A DNA stretch of 64,000 nucleotides, from positions 2,790,001-2,854,000 of the forward strand of contig NZ_CP169217.1 in assembly GCF_041897535.1 (NCBI RefSeq). The letters are read 5' to 3'. Position numbers and translations under genes: made by a program. Shown here one piece after another: positions 33,120 through 43,068 of the stretch (position 1 is the first letter of the stretch; every line of letters begins with the position of its first letter). This DNA is from Methylomicrobium lacus_A. Lineage in GTDB: Bacteria > Pseudomonadota > Gammaproteobacteria > Methylococcales > Methylomonadaceae. The notes under the pieces were generated by a model that saw nothing but the letters and a program-made list of their open reading frames with translations, was not told where the DNA came from and ran no database searches.

Positions 33120-34529
33120 CATCTCGTTATACACAACTTGCCTAATCCTGTAAGCTACGCGATTTTTTCGAACCAAGGACAAGAAGGCAAATGGAGTGGG
33201 TGAAAAAGGAATTATCTGGAATCAAACTGGGAGATGAGCGTTTGAACAAAAGATCGGCGAAGCTGTTGAAAAGTTTTGCGTCGAAGCCGAGCGCGAGCAT
33301 ACCGACAGCCTGTGGAGGTTGGAGTGAGACCCTGGCGGCGTACCGGTTTTTCGGGCAAGAGGGGATTGCGTGGAATGACATTCTGCAGCCGCATATCGAT
33401 TGCACCTTGATACGCAGTCAAGCCTATCCGGTGGTGCTGTGCCTACAAGACACCACGGAGCTGAATTTTAACGGACAGTCAATCGAGGGATTGGGGCCGT
33501 TGTCATATGAAGCGCAGCGAGGGATGTACTTGCATCCGACGTATGCGGTGACGCCAGAACGGCTGCCGCTGGGCGTATTGGATGCCTGGATGTGGGCACG
33601 GGAGCCGAAAGACGCCGATGGCGAGCGGCGTGGAATCTGTGAGAGCGCGCGCTGGCGGGAAGGTTACGAACGCGTAGCAGAGGTTGCGGAGGCACACCCG
33701 GACACGCGCTGGGTTTATGTGGCAGACCGCGAAGCCGACATCCTGGGACTAATGCAACGCGCCCATGCCCTGAAGAATCCAGCCGATTGGCTGATCCGAT
33801 CCCAGCACAACCGCAAACTTGGGAAGGATGAGGCCAAGTTGTGGGAGCAGGTCGAACGGGCGCAGGTCTTGGGCGAGATTCGCTTTCATCTGCAGCCACG
33901 CCCGGGACAGAAAGGGCGCGAGGTAAGCCAACAGCTACGCAGCCTGCGTGTCGGCTTAGCCGATGGCAATGGTGGAACGTTTGAAGTGAGCGCTCTGTTG
34001 GCGCGCGAAATCGCCCCGCCTGAAGGCGAAAAGGCGGTGGAATGGCGCTTAATGACAAATCTTCCGGCGTCGACGTTGGACGCAGCGAGGGAGTTAATCG
34101 ATTGGTACCGATGCCGGTGGGAGATTGAGATGTTTTTCAACATTCTCAAAAACGGCTGCAAGGTGGAAGCCTTACAATTGTCGGCGATGCCCCGCGTCGA
34201 GTTGGCCTTGGCTTTCTATCTGATTACCGCTTGGCGGATCGGTTACCTGATGCGTTTGGGGCGAAGCTGCCCGGAGATGGATGGCGAAGCGGTGTTCGAA
34301 CGGGAAGAATGGCAGGCGGCCTGGCTAGTGGCGCGCAAACCCCTACCGGATAAGCCGCCGACTTTGAACGAGATCATCAGAGTGATTGCCGGTTTCGGCG
34401 GCTTTCTCGGACGCAAAGGCGATGGTGAGCCCGGCGCCAAAACACTTTGGATCGGTCTTCAGCGCGTCATGGACTTCGCCATCGGCATTCGCGCGATGCG
34501 GGAAGCTCAGAATTGTGTATAACGAAATG
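33120..34529 (+). mobile_element. IS4-family (IS50-like) element, 1410 bp
   Basis: The ends are near-identical inverted repeats: the left reads CATCTCGTTATACACAACTT and the right, reversed, CATTTCGTTATACACAATTC. A 9-bp target duplication GTTTTAACT flanks it (33111-33119 and 34530-34538). Ends of this type, containing TTATACACAA, resemble those of IS50/Tn5. One intact transposase gene fills the element. Confidence 0.93.
33191..34522 (+). CDS. IS4-family transposase, IS50/Tn5-like
   Basis: The 443-residue transposase begins with the Tn5-type DNA-binding segment (MEWVKKELSGIKLGDERLNK). The catalytic DDE residues are represented by CLQDTTELN near residue 96, YVADREADI near residue 180 and the YREK signature WYRCRWEIEMFFNILKNG near residue 315 (Y-x2-R-x3-E-x6-K). 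Length and motifs are complete, so the enzyme may be active. Its stop lies 7 nt inside the right end of the element. Confidence 0.95.
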   Translation: MEWVKKELSGIKLGDERLNKRSAKLLKSFASKPSASIPTACGGWSETLAAYRFFGQEGIAWNDILQPHIDCTLIRSQAYPVVLCLQDTTELNFNGQSIEGLGPLSYEAQRGMYLHPTYAVTPERLPLGVLDAWMWAREPKDADGERRGICESARWREGYERVAEVAEAHPDTRWVYVADREADILGLMQRAHALKNPADWLIRSQHNRKLGKDEAKLWEQVERAQVLGEIRFHLQPRPGQKGREVSQQLRSLRVGLADGNGGTFEVSALLAREIAPPEGEKAVEWRLMTNLPASTLDAARELIDWYRCRWEIEMFFNILKNGCKVEALQLSAMPRVELALAFYLITAWRIGYLMRLGRSCPEMDGEAVFEREEWQAAWLVARKPLPDKPPTLNEIIRVIAGFGGFLGRKGDGEPGAKTLWIGLQRVMDFAIGIRAMREAQNCV

Positions 34530-34570
34530 GTTTTAACTAACAAAATCAGTACTACGGTTTAAATATGTAA

Positions 34571-35056
34571 TTACTGAAATAATTGAAAAAACAAAACTAA
34601 TCCTACTGCCCCTCCAAAATAAGATATACGCCCAGTAAGCCTGTCTTGAAATTCTGAAATTATTTCGTTCTGAATATTTATAAGAATATTTCTAGCTTTT
34701 TCCGTATCTCCATAAATAGCTATTGAAATCGCATTGGCAGCTCGATGTTTATATGAAGAATCGGCGCCTGTTTTATTCATCACGGATTTAAATTTATCGA
34801 ATTCGTCTTTTACTTGATCAAATAATTTAACGGGCTCCATATCTACTTCGTCTCTAGTATCTATAAGGACACGCAGCGATTCTATTGGGGATGGAGCTGC
34901 GATGTCATAAACAAGAAATTCGTCACCTTTAGCGTAAATTTTTACAATCTTTTCGCCTGCTGGATTATTTCCTCCAACAATATAAGAGTCCATTCTTTTC
35001 ATTTGGTTTTCCAAATATTCATTATCTAATTCATTCGATCTTTTCATTTTTCTCAT
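34571..35056 (-). CDS. Hypothetical protein, probable 5' part of a broken membrane-protein gene
   Basis: The 161-residue product has a hydrophilic, Lys/Asp-rich body (residues 1-135) and one C-terminal hydrophobic helix (GRISYFGGAVGLVLFFQLFQ). AT-rich coding contrasts with the core genes. The stop comes immediately after the helix, 33 nt before the IS4 target site. Sequence beyond the IS encodes further helices in broken frames, so this is likely the surviving front half of a longer protein, although it could still be translated alone. No enzymatic motif was seen. Confidence 0.5.
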   Translation of the reverse strand: MRKMKRSNELDNEYLENQMKRMDSYIVGGNNPAGEKIVKIYAKGDEFLVYDIAAPSPIESLRVLIDTRDEVDMEPVKLFDQVKDEFDKFKSVMNKTGADSSYKHRAANAISIAIYGDTEKARNILINIQNEIISEFQDRLTGRISYFGGAVGLVLFFQLFQ

Positions 35057-35174
35057 CCTATCAGGGGTGTAATCGATCTACAAGAAGCGCACATATATTT
35101 GGCTCACTGAATTTCTGAGCATATGCGCTATCTAACATCATCCTACGGCCCTTTAAGCGATTAAAGTAAGCCGC

Positions 35175-36389
35175 CTAGAAATAGGTGCAAAGATTGCTTA
35201 AAGAATAAAGCTGACATGCTTCAGCAAGCCGGCTTTTAACATCTCTGCCAACCGCTCTTATTACAGATTTTGTGTCGCAATACCGATCCCAATGTGATGT
35301 AATCGGTTTGCCGCTGGCAGGTTCGCCTTTTGTGGAGTAATGACGCAAGTAATCAACATAGGCGAGATGGTTATTTTCGATGGTATGACAAAAAGGTATT
35401 CCTCCTTTTAACACTGGCCTAACAATGGCGCCTTCCCAGTCCCTATACGCAATTCCAACCGCTGCAATTTGTTGTTTTAAAATGGCGGGTTCGGGGATGT
35501 CTAAGAGTTTGTTTTGGCTATTGACATAATAGAGCTTGCCAAGACCGTCGTTCGTATAGCCGAATGTGTCTCCCTTTGGAAATGCTTGGGAAATTATTTT
35601 TTCTAAAGGTTTATAGTTTGCTAGCTCGGCTTTTAGCGCCGCCCCTGGGGGGAGGAGGGGAACAATATCGGCTTTGTAGTCTAGGCGTTTTAGATAAGGC
35701 AGTTGTCCTGCATACTTTTCTGCTCTTTTGATGGTAACCGGGCGGGCTGCTTCAAAAGCGTAAATATCATCGGCCTTGGGCAAAGGCCATTCCTTGCCGC
35801 CTTCCTGCATTTTGATGGCAGCAATAATGGCGATAGCGCCACCCTTGCTGTGTCCGGTAATCATAAACTTGCGCTGGCCTTTATCATCAAGCAAGCGTTT
35901 TGCCTCTGGATTGGCTTTGAGATCTTCCTGGATGTAAGTCCAAGCCTTCAAAAATCCCGAATGGAAACCATCTTCTGTTGGCACGGCCTCGAAATTGTTA
36001 AGCCAATCTCTCAGCATGCTGATGTCGGTTGAACTATCCGGTATGGGGGGCTGTGTGCCTCTGATAGCAAGAATTAATTCGTTGGCTGTTCTGATCAGCA
36101 CATAAGCATTTATGTCTTGATTGGTGTTGCCGTTGGGCTTAGGCCAAAACACCACATCTTCTTCAGCCAAGGATGAGAAGCTAGGAATTTCATTGTGCTG
36201 TTTAAGACATTGGAGTGCACTCCCTAAACTCCAAGTCGCCGGGACAATGTGGTAGGTGCAGTCAGCCGCCACCGCCATCCGGTAGGCGGTGAGTGTGTCA
36301 AGCCCCGCTGCATTGGCTTTCGATGTTTCGGAAAAGGCAAAAAATACGGCAATGTGAAACAGCAGTTTTAGAAATTTTGTTTTCTTCAT
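35175..36389 (-). CDS. Secreted lipase of the class 3 / Mbeg1-like type
   Basis: This 404-residue alpha/beta-hydrolase has a signal peptide (residues 1-27, ending KANA). The nucleophile elbow GHSKGG places the catalytic serine at residue 181. Preceding it is AIRGTQPP, the usual oxyanion strand of class 3 lipases. The acid is probably Asp in YKADIVPLLPP near 240, and the histidine lies in ENNHLAYVDYL near 345. Two cysteines near the C-terminus may form a disulfide. The substrate is presumably an acyl ester or phospholipid. It has no chaperone or type II partner next to it. The gene is transcribed alone and is AT-richer than core genes, so it may be acquired. Confidence 0.8.
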   Translation of the reverse strand: MKKTKFLKLLFHIAVFFAFSETSKANAAGLDTLTAYRMAVAADCTYHIVPATWSLGSALQCLKQHNEIPSFSSLAEEDVVFWPKPNGNTNQDINAYVLIRTANELILAIRGTQPPIPDSSTDISMLRDWLNNFEAVPTEDGFHSGFLKAWTYIQEDLKANPEAKRLLDDKGQRKFMITGHSKGGAIAIIAAIKMQEGGKEWPLPKADDIYAFEAARPVTIKRAEKYAGQLPYLKRLDYKADIVPLLPPGAALKAELANYKPLEKIISQAFPKGDTFGYTNDGLGKLYYVNSQNKLLDIPEPAILKQQIAAVGIAYRDWEGAIVRPVLKGGIPFCHTIENNHLAYVDYLRHYSTKGEPASGKPITSHWDRYCDTKSVIRAVGRDVKSRLAEACQLYSLSNLCTYF

Positions 36390-36491
36390 CGCATGCTCCT
36401 TTAAATTTGCTCAGACTGGTAGTGATGCCGAAAAGGTTTGTCTGACATCAAGCCTGGTAGCCCCATAGGAGAGGCTTAGGAGAGGCTGAGG

Positions 36492-36550
36492 CGAGAAACC
36501 CATCGATAGCGAGCGATAGCTGTTTACCGTCAGTTCGATGGGCTTCTTTC
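36492..36550. repeat. Palindromic dispersed repeat, copy 1
   Basis: Arms with CCCATCGA (36499-36506) and TCGATGGG (36535-36542), extended by CGAGAAA/CTTTCG, form a hairpin. The motif AGGCGAGAAACCCA is shared with hairpins at 36970-36999 and 63610-63644, so this is a small repeat family. It lies between the lipase promoter region and a small gene. Confidence 0.55.
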
Positions 36551-36573
36551 GGCAGTGTTTTGTCTACGGACCT

Positions 36574-36753
36574 TCACCGCGCTTGAGGTGTCCTCCCAAT
36601 ATAAAAACCCGCTGCGCCCAATGCTATGCCGAGAGCACCGGCAATCTTTGTCACAATTGGGCCTATGCCGCCGGGAGTAAGCAACAGAACTCCTCCTATA
36701 ATAATGGCATACGCCCATGTCAAAGGACCGATATTTTTCGCAAGATTACTCAT
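36574..36753 (-). CDS. Small two-helix membrane protein
   Basis: ATG 36753 is preceded by AGGAG at a 9-nt distance and starts a 59-residue protein. It has two hydrophobic helices, WAYAIIIGGVLLLTPGG and IAGALGIALGAAGFYIG, joined by a short loop, with a basic tail. A longer frame of 87 codons upstream lacks a ribosome-binding site. Inner-membrane location is expected; function is unknown and no neighbour hints at one. Confidence 0.6.
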   Translation of the reverse strand: MSNLAKNIGPLTWAYAIIIGGVLLLTPGGIGPIVTKIAGALGIALGAAGFYIGRTPQAR

Positions 36754-37134
36754 GGTTCGTACTCCTGAATTGAGGGTCGCAATTAAAGAGTTTTCCCTAA
36801 CGATGGCGCGACCGAAACATCGTTTAAGGAATATCACTAATCATTACAGGAAGCGGTGGGGCGAATTTTTATTCGGCTGAATATTATCAGTCAGGCTCAT
36901 TCTCCTACTTAAGTTATCCGTTGGCAAGTGTTGTGCACTTATCCAGCGACAACGTGTAAGCAAGCCAAGGATGGGTAGAGGCGATAGCCGAAACCCATCA
37001 ACCGGTCTTTTAGCCGATAGCGACGAAATTCAGGCATTTGTTTTCCGTAATTTCAAATTGATGAGTTTCGCTGGCGCCCTCGGCAACTGCTCCATGCGTT
37101 GCTCTAACTCCTACAACCTTGTAGTCGTACCCAT
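36754..37134. other. Intergenic region with palindromic repeat, copy 2
   Basis: It contains a hairpin at 36970-36999 (GATGGGT...ACCCATC) whose core GGCGATAGCCGAAACCCATC belongs to the same repeat family as 36492 and 63610. No coding signal was seen. The region follows the end of the alpha-2-macroglobulin gene on the minus strand, so the hairpin may also end that transcript. Confidence 0.5.
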
Positions 37135-40100
37135 CTACCGATCTTTTTGATCAACGCGCAACGTACCCGCCCCGGAATGCGCCCTTAAAGTCGGCACATA
37201 CATCGCCTCGGCATAAACCGGCGGCACGTTGAAGACACCCGCGGCAGTCGCCTTGGCGCGGTAGCGGTATTCGGCCATCCCGGTGCTGACCGTACCGTAC
37301 AGGAGCACCCGGTCCTCGCGCACATCGACATAATCGGCCGCCCAGTTGCCGGCGGTTTTGAGCCTATCCTGCCAGCGCGCGAAATTTTCCTCGCTCTCGC
37401 CGTCTTCCTCAGAATCCGTCCGCTCCCTCTCGGCAGGATTTTGCAGCACCGCTTCAAAACCGCCGGGCAACAGATCGACGATCGCGACATTGTCGATAAA
37501 TTCACGGTCGACCGACCGCACCCGGATCAGGACCGTGACTTCCGCGCCCAAGGGAATCTTATCGAGCGGCTTGCCGTCGTCGTCCAGGTAGCTGCGGATG
37601 ATTTCGAGGCCATTGCGCACCTCGGCGGTCGGCGGCCGTAAATCGAAGCCCGATTCGGCAACCGCGTAATACAGCGGCAGGCTGCCGTCGCCGGCGAATT
37701 CGAGCTCGGCCGTGTCGGCCGGAAACGATGCGCGCGGCGCGAAGTTTTGCGGCAGCGGCAGAAGTTTCCGCTGGCCTGAGCCGTCGATCGCGGTAATCGA
37801 CAGTTTCCCGGCGATTTCGGGCGGCAGCACCTCCAGGTAGGCGTCGAATGCCAGGAGCAGATAAGCCGAGGACAGCGTGTTGAAGCGGTCTTCCTGCAAT
37901 TGCTTGCCGATCGCCTCGAATAGCGAGGTCGGCATTTTCCGGAGCCGGTCCGGAAAATGTTTCGCCAGCACATAGAGCGTCTGACTTTGATAAATCAACG
38001 GGTCGTAGTACGCGGCGAAATCGAACGACCCGGCGAATTTACCCAGTTTTTCGGCGGGAACCTTGATCAGCTCGTCGGCAACCGACGGCTGTTGCAGCAA
38101 CTGATAGCTGGCCGCGAGATAGACCGCGACCAGGTCGTTTTGCCATTCCTCTTCCCGATAATTCGCCCGCAGCGCTTCCCGAATCCCGGTCAGCGCCGCG
38201 GTCGTGACGGTGCCCTGGCGGGTCAGCAAATACGCGGCATAGGCGCGAGCGCGCAGGCCGGTCAGTTCAGACGACGGACTGGCCGACAGGGTTTGCAGGT
38301 AATTCAAACTGTGTTGCAGCATGTCGGCGGGAACCGGAAAGCCGTTCGCGGAGGCTTCGAGCAGCATGTGGGTCGCATAGACCGACACGAATTCATGCGC
38401 CTCGGGCGATGCGGTCCAGAGACCAAATCCGCCTTCGCTGTTCTGGCGGGTGCGCAGCACCGAAAACAGTTTCAAGAAATCCGTGCCGGTATCGCCGGAC
38501 TCCGGCTTCTCGGCAAACTCGGGGCGCTTGGCCAGCACGATGCCCGGTATCGCCTTGCTGGTCAACTGCTCGGTGCAGTAGTGGCTGAAATTGTCCAGAT
38601 AGGCGGTCAGCCCCGGCATCGCAACCAACGGCAGCACCGACAGCCCGGCGCTGACCTTGCGGTATTCGGGATACATCTGGCGGAGTCCTGTGATTTCCTG
38701 TTTGCCTTTGAACGTGCCGAGCCTCAGGTTCGCGATCTTCGGCGCGGCCGGACGCAGGCTCAGATGGCTGCTCAGTTTTGCCGACTTGCCGCCGCTCGTC
38801 GCACTGAAGCGCAATTCGGCGTCGCCGAGCAGCGCCTCCATACCCGCCCCGGCCTGCAGGGTGAAGGTCGCGACGCCTTCATGGCCTTCGGCGATGGTAA
38901 GCGTCTGTTCGGTGCCGCCCTTGATTTGCAATTGCGGCGGCACGGTCAGCGCGACCTTGACCTCGGCTTTCGCGCCGCTGCCCTCGACATGATTGGCGAT
39001 GCCGGTGCTGACCGTGAATGCGTCGCCCGGCGCGATCATCGCCGGTACGTTCGGCGTGATGATCAGGTCGCCGCGCACCAGGGTCTTGCCGGTCGCGCTG
39101 GCGATCCTCAGGTCGCCGACCGCGACCGCGAAAATCTTCATGGCGCCGTTGAAGGTCTCGGGAACTTCGTAGCTGAATGTTTTCTCGCCGTCGATATCGA
39201 CGATGCCGGACCAATACACGGCCGGCTTGTCGTGTTTGCGTTTGAACGGGTTCAGATAGGACGCGGCTTCCTCTTCCTCGCCGTCGCCGCCGGGCGCGGA
39301 GACTTGCAGCAGCTTTTTGAATTCGGGCAGGATCAGGTCGAGAATCTGCGCGGTCTTGACTTCGAGCTGGCGCTTGCGGAAGAAATGGCCGAGCGGGTCG
39401 GGGCTCTTGTAGCGCGCGACCTGCAGGATGCCTTCATCGACCGCGAACACGACGACCCTGGCCGGCCCTTCGCTGGTCAGCTTGATCGGCAAGGTCTCGC
39501 CGGGCCTGATCCGCTCCGGCGCAGCGATCGTCAACGGCTGGGTATGCGCGATCCGGCTGACCTTGAACGGCGCGACGCCGTAGGACAGGGGGCTCATGAA
39601 AACCTCGTCGGAGCCCGGATCGCGGATGAATTGCACCGACACATAGCCGTTGCCGACCAATTCCTGTGGCACTTCGATCGTCTGCACGCTCGATTGCGTG
39701 TCGGCATGAAACCAGGCGCTCGCATAGACCTTGTCGCGCTCGATCGTGATCAGTCCCGAGCCGGTATAGGGCGCGCGGATGTTCAGCTTGATCGTCTCGC
39801 CGGGCTCGTAAATCGGTTTGTCGAGGGTCAGTTGCAGTTCCGCATTGCGGTCCAGGGTTCTGGACACATTGCCGAGCCCTGCGACGCTGTAGGCGATTTT
39901 GGACAGTACCGCGCCCTCCGCATTGCGCACCTGATAGACATAGTCGCCCGGCGTGGTGCTGTCGAGCGCCAGCATATAGCCTTCTTTCGGCAGGCTCAGC
40001 TGGGATTTGTTCAGGCTGATTTCCTTGATCCGCGACTCGTAGCGGTAGGTGCCGTCGTCTTGACGGATCAACACCGACAATGCCTTGCGTTCGACCAGTT

Positions 40101-43068
40101 CGAGCGTCAGCTTGTCGACTGCGGTCTTTTGGAGAGTCGGGTCGATCGCGATCAGTTCGACGTTGCGCTTCGCATCGCGGGCGACGAACTCGAGCCCGCC
40201 GTCGGCCTTGTAGCCGATCAGATAGGGCAGGTCGGAGACCAGGATGTCCGCTTCGGCCGCGACGCTGCGCCCGCCTTTCGCCTCGAACGCGCGCGCCAGT
40301 AAATGCAGCTTGTAGGTTGCCTTCGCGTAGTTTTCGAGGCCGAGGTTGAAGACCGCATTGCCGTCTGCGTCGGTCTGAGCCGGATTCAGGTCCTGATCGT
40401 AACCTTGTTCGGCAAAGTGCGGGTCGTGGAAACGGTAATCCTTGAAGCGGGGGAATTCCGGCAGGCGGGGGCTCAGGGTCAGGCTGGCCTCGACGGTGCG
40501 GTCTTCGGCCGGCGCGCCGTATAGATTCTGCACGTTCACGGTCGCCTGCAAATCCTTCGGATGCAGCCAGCCCTCGGTGACCGGTTTCGAAAAGCGGATC
40601 GCCGCCTTCATCCTATCGGGCTGGAACTCCTCGACCTTGACCGACACCGAGCCGAGATGCTTGTCCGATTTGTTGTTCTTGACCGTGTACAGATTGACCG
40701 TATAAATGCCGGTCGGCGAACTTTCGAGCGTCGCGTGCGCGAGTTCGTTGAAGCCGCCCTGGCCGAGGTTCAGTTTGGTTTTTTTGACCGTAAGGCCGCG
40801 CGGGTCGAGGATTTCGGCCTCCAGCGGCAGGCCGGTCAGCGGCGTATCCCACTTCTCGGCCTTCACGATCATGCCGATATGAAATTCGTCTCCGGGACGG
40901 TAGATGCCGCGGTCCGAAAACAGATAGGCGCTGAGCTCGCCCGCATCAAGCGCATTGGCCGCGCCGCCGATTTCGAAGCGCGAAAGATTCAGGTCGCGGT
41001 CGTCGCGGCCGAGCGGCAGGAAGCTGCTGTCGCCTTGGTGGGACGCCAGGTACAGCACCGGTTCGCGTTCGCGCTCCAGGCCCGCGAGTTTCGAGAAACG
41101 ATATTTGCCGTCCGCGTCGGTCTGGCCCTGCATCAGGGTCAGGCCGTTCTTGCCGATTACCGAGACCTCGACGCCTTGCTGCGGCGCGCCGGTCTGAATC
41201 GATTGCACGAAGACGACCTGCGAGCCGTCGAGTTCGGTCTTCACGATCATGCCGAGGTCGGTCACCAAGACCAGACGCTTCTCTTCCGGCTGGCCGGAAT
41301 CGTCTTCGTCATCTTCGGTATCATCGTCCGATGCTTCGTCTTCCTTGACCTTGTCCGGATCGTAACCCTTCGCGGTCAGCAGGAAGATGCCGCGTTTCGG
41401 CTGGCCTTCCGCGTTGACCAGATAGTTCTTTAAATCGATTGCTTGATAATGCGGTTTGCCTTGGGCGCTTTCATCCAAAGGCAGCTTCAGTTCGAAACGT
41501 TCGGTCAGGTTGTCCTGGCCGACATCGCCGTGGAATTCGGGATGCGCGAAATCGCCCGAGGACTGCGTGATCAGGTGCTGCAACTGATCCGGCAACAGCC
41601 GGCCCAGTTCGACTTTCAGGCCCGGCACGTCGCGAGTCATCACGGCGATCTTCTTTTCGCCGCTCAGCGTCAACAGCGAGCCTTCGCCCATGATGTGCAG
41701 TTCCTTTGGAAACTCGGGCACTTGTAAAGTCTGATGGACCGGCTTCGGCAGTTGATAGCCGCCGAAAGAGCGCAGGTCCTTCGAAACCCTGATATAGAGA
41801 TAACGGCCGACATCGGCATCGAGGCGGAACGCATGCGTCGTGCCGTACTCGTTTTCGGCCGGGATCGCATGCAGGTCGACGCGCGGGGCTGTTTTCAGAA
41901 TGTCGGCGGTGACCTGGTCGGCGGACCAATAAGCCGGGTGATCGCGTTCTTCTTCCGGCGTCTTCGGATCAAATTCGGGCAGCAGCCAGGCCTCGACCGC
42001 CTTGGCGACCTCCCGCTCATGAATCGGCACCGAGGTATTCACGATCAATATCTGCTCCTGCTGGCCGGACTGGAGGTTCGGCGCGACGGTCAATTGCATG
42101 GCTTCGATCATTTGCTCGTCATACAGTCCCGGCACGCGCGCGGAGCTTTGCAGCTCGGACGGGGTTTCCGCCTCCGAGCCCTTGGCCTTGACGCCCTTCT
42201 GCAATAGGAAGCGAACCTGCTGCGGGTGCTGCGGAATCGCGAGCGGCCGGCTGTGGATGAAGGCGGTCAGGCCCAATTTGTCGTAGCTGACGGTAAAAGG
42301 GAGTTTCTCGGGTTTGATATTCGGATCTTTCGTGCTGACCAGCATCAGTTCGACCGCCTTTTCGAGCGAGGCGGTATCGACAGGGTGACTGAAGCGCACC
42401 TGAAATATCGCTTTCTTCAGCGCCGGGTCCAGAGGGTCCTGATAGAATTCGGATTTGTCGAGCGTGGCGGTGAAGGCCGGCGCATCAAACGCAAACTCGT
42501 CGCGCGCCAACCGGATTTGTGCCGCGACCAGGTTTTTTTCGAAGGTGACTTCAAATTTTTGCCCGACCGGCCATTCCTTCTCCGGCTGTAACTCAAGCCG
42601 CCGGTCGTCCAGCCAGCGCCAGCGGCCCTTGACCTCCGGCCTGATCGTGACGCCGCCCGCAATGTCCTTGCCGGCCATCTTCAGCGGCGCCACCGATCCC
42701 GCGAACGTGATCACCAGCGGATTCGGTTTGGCGTTCTTTTCCTCGATCTTCATCCGCTTAGGCGCCTCGACCGAGAAATCGATCGTGACCGGCTTCGGCC
42801 GCGTCTCCCACCAATGATAGCCGTACCAGCTAGCGCCGCCGGCCGCCGCGGCCAGCAGCAAAGCCGTAACGCTTTGCCAGAGATGGCCTTTGAGATAATG
42901 AATACGTGCCGTGAACCGGCTGTTTGATCGTTCGACCCAGGCCGGCCTGTCCCAATGCCAGACGCCGAATAGAGCGCGCCAGCCCAGTAAAAAATAGTTC
43001 CATAATAGGGACAACACCGCGAATAATCTGGCCATCGATCCATTCTCCGAAGCAAGAGACAACGACAA
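37135..43068 (-). CDS. Bacterial alpha-2-macroglobulin with thioester motif
   Basis: This 1977-residue envelope protein has an N-terminal transmembrane anchor near residues 65-85 (SVTALLLAAAAGGASWYGY), which would place the bulk in the periplasm. It contains MG-type beta-sandwich domains, including an MG2-like segment with SDRGIYRPGDEFHIG (about 770) and another with LDKPIYEPGETIKLN (about 1090). The A2M domain has TPNVPAMIAPGDAF (about 1350), and the thioester helix bundle follows. The thioester motif is CTEQ, with Cys1498 and Gln1501. An acidic insert (EDEASDDDTEDDEDD) lies near residue 585. Such proteins trap attacking proteases covalently, and in many bacteria pair with PBP1C; no pbpC gene is adjacent. 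Confidence 0.9.
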   Translation of the reverse strand: MSLSLASENGSMARLFAVLSLLWNYFLLGWRALFGVWHWDRPAWVERSNSRFTARIHYLKGHLWQSVTALLLAAAAGGASWYGYHWWETRPKPVTIDFSVEAPKRMKIEEKNAKPNPLVITFAGSVAPLKMAGKDIAGGVTIRPEVKGRWRWLDDRRLELQPEKEWPVGQKFEVTFEKNLVAAQIRLARDEFAFDAPAFTATLDKSEFYQDPLDPALKKAIFQVRFSHPVDTASLEKAVELMLVSTKDPNIKPEKLPFTVSYDKLGLTAFIHSRPLAIPQHPQQVRFLLQKGVKAKGSEAETPSELQSSARVPGLYDEQMIEAMQLTVAPNLQSGQQEQILIVNTSVPIHEREVAKAVEAWLLPEFDPKTPEEERDHPAYWSADQVTADILKTAPRVDLHAIPAENEYGTTHAFRLDADVGRYLYIRVSKDLRSFGGYQLPKPVHQTLQVPEFPKELHIMGEGSLLTLSGEKKIAVMTRDVPGLKVELGRLLPDQLQHLITQSSGDFAHPEFHGDVGQDNLTERFELKLPLDESAQGKPHYQAIDLKNYLVNAEGQPKRGIFLLTAKGYDPDKVKEDEASDDDTEDDEDDSGQPEEKRLVLVTDLGMIVKTELDGSQVVFVQSIQTGAPQQGVEVSVIGKNGLTLMQGQTDADGKYRFSKLAGLEREREPVLYLASHQGDSSFLPLGRDDRDLNLSRFEIGGAANALDAGELSAYLFSDRGIYRPGDEFHIGMIVKAEKWDTPLTGLPLEAEILDPRGLTVKKTKLNLGQGGFNELAHATLESSPTGIYTVNLYTVKNNKSDKHLGSVSVKVEEFQPDRMKAAIRFSKPVTEGWLHPKDLQATVNVQNLYGAPAEDRTVEASLTLSPRLPEFPRFKDYRFHDPHFAEQGYDQDLNPAQTDADGNAVFNLGLENYAKATYKLHLLARAFEAKGGRSVAAEADILVSDLPYLIGYKADGGLEFVARDAKRNVELIAIDPTLQKTAVDKLTLELVERKALSVLIRQDDGTYRYESRIKEISLNKSQLSLPKEGYMLALDSTTPGDYVYQVRNAEGAVLSKIAYSVAGLGNVSRTLDRNAELQLTLDKPIYEPGETIKLNIRAPYTGSGLITIERDKVYASAWFHADTQSSVQTIEVPQELVGNGYVSVQFIRDPGSDEVFMSPLSYGVAPFKVSRIAHTQPLTIAAPERIRPGETLPIKLTSEGPARVVVFAVDEGILQVARYKSPDPLGHFFRKRQLEVKTAQILDLILPEFKKLLQVSAPGGDGEEEEAASYLNPFKRKHDKPAVYWSGIVDIDGEKTFSYEVPETFNGAMKIFAVAVGDLRIASATGKTLVRGDLIITPNVPAMIAPGDAFTVSTGIANHVEGSGAKAEVKVALTVPPQLQIKGGTEQTLTIAEGHEGVATFTLQAGAGMEALLGDAELRFSATSGGKSAKLSSHLSLRPAAPKIANLRLGTFKGKQEITGLRQMYPEYRKVSAGLSVLPLVAMPGLTAYLDNFSHYCTEQLTSKAIPGIVLAKRPEFAEKPESGDTGTDFLKLFSVLRTRQNSEGGFGLWTASPEAHEFVSVYATHMLLEASANGFPVPADMLQHSLNYLQTLSASPSSELTGLRARAYAAYLLTRQGTVTTAALTGIREALRANYREEEWQNDLVAVYLAASYQLLQQPSVADELIKVPAEKLGKFAGSFDFAAYYDPLIYQSQTLYVLAKHFPDRLRKMPTSLFEAIGKQLQEDRFNTLSSAYLLLAFDAYLEVLPPEIAGKLSITAIDGSGQRKLLPLPQNFAPRASFPADTAELEFAGDGSLPLYYAVAESGFDLRPPTAEVRNGLEIIRSYLDDDGKPLDKIPLGAEVTVLIRVRSVDREFIDNVAIVDLLPGGFEAVLQNPAERERTDSEEDGESEENFARWQDRLKTAGNWAADYVDVREDRVLLYGTVSTGMAEYRYRAKATAAGVFNVPPVYAEAMYVPTLRAHSGAGTLRVDQKDR

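Noticed and set aside
37957..40302. A 781-codon plus-strand frame inside the alpha-2-macroglobulin gene
   Set aside because: It is antisense to a well-supported gene and Arg/Gln-rich, as expected from GC-biased codons on the other strand.
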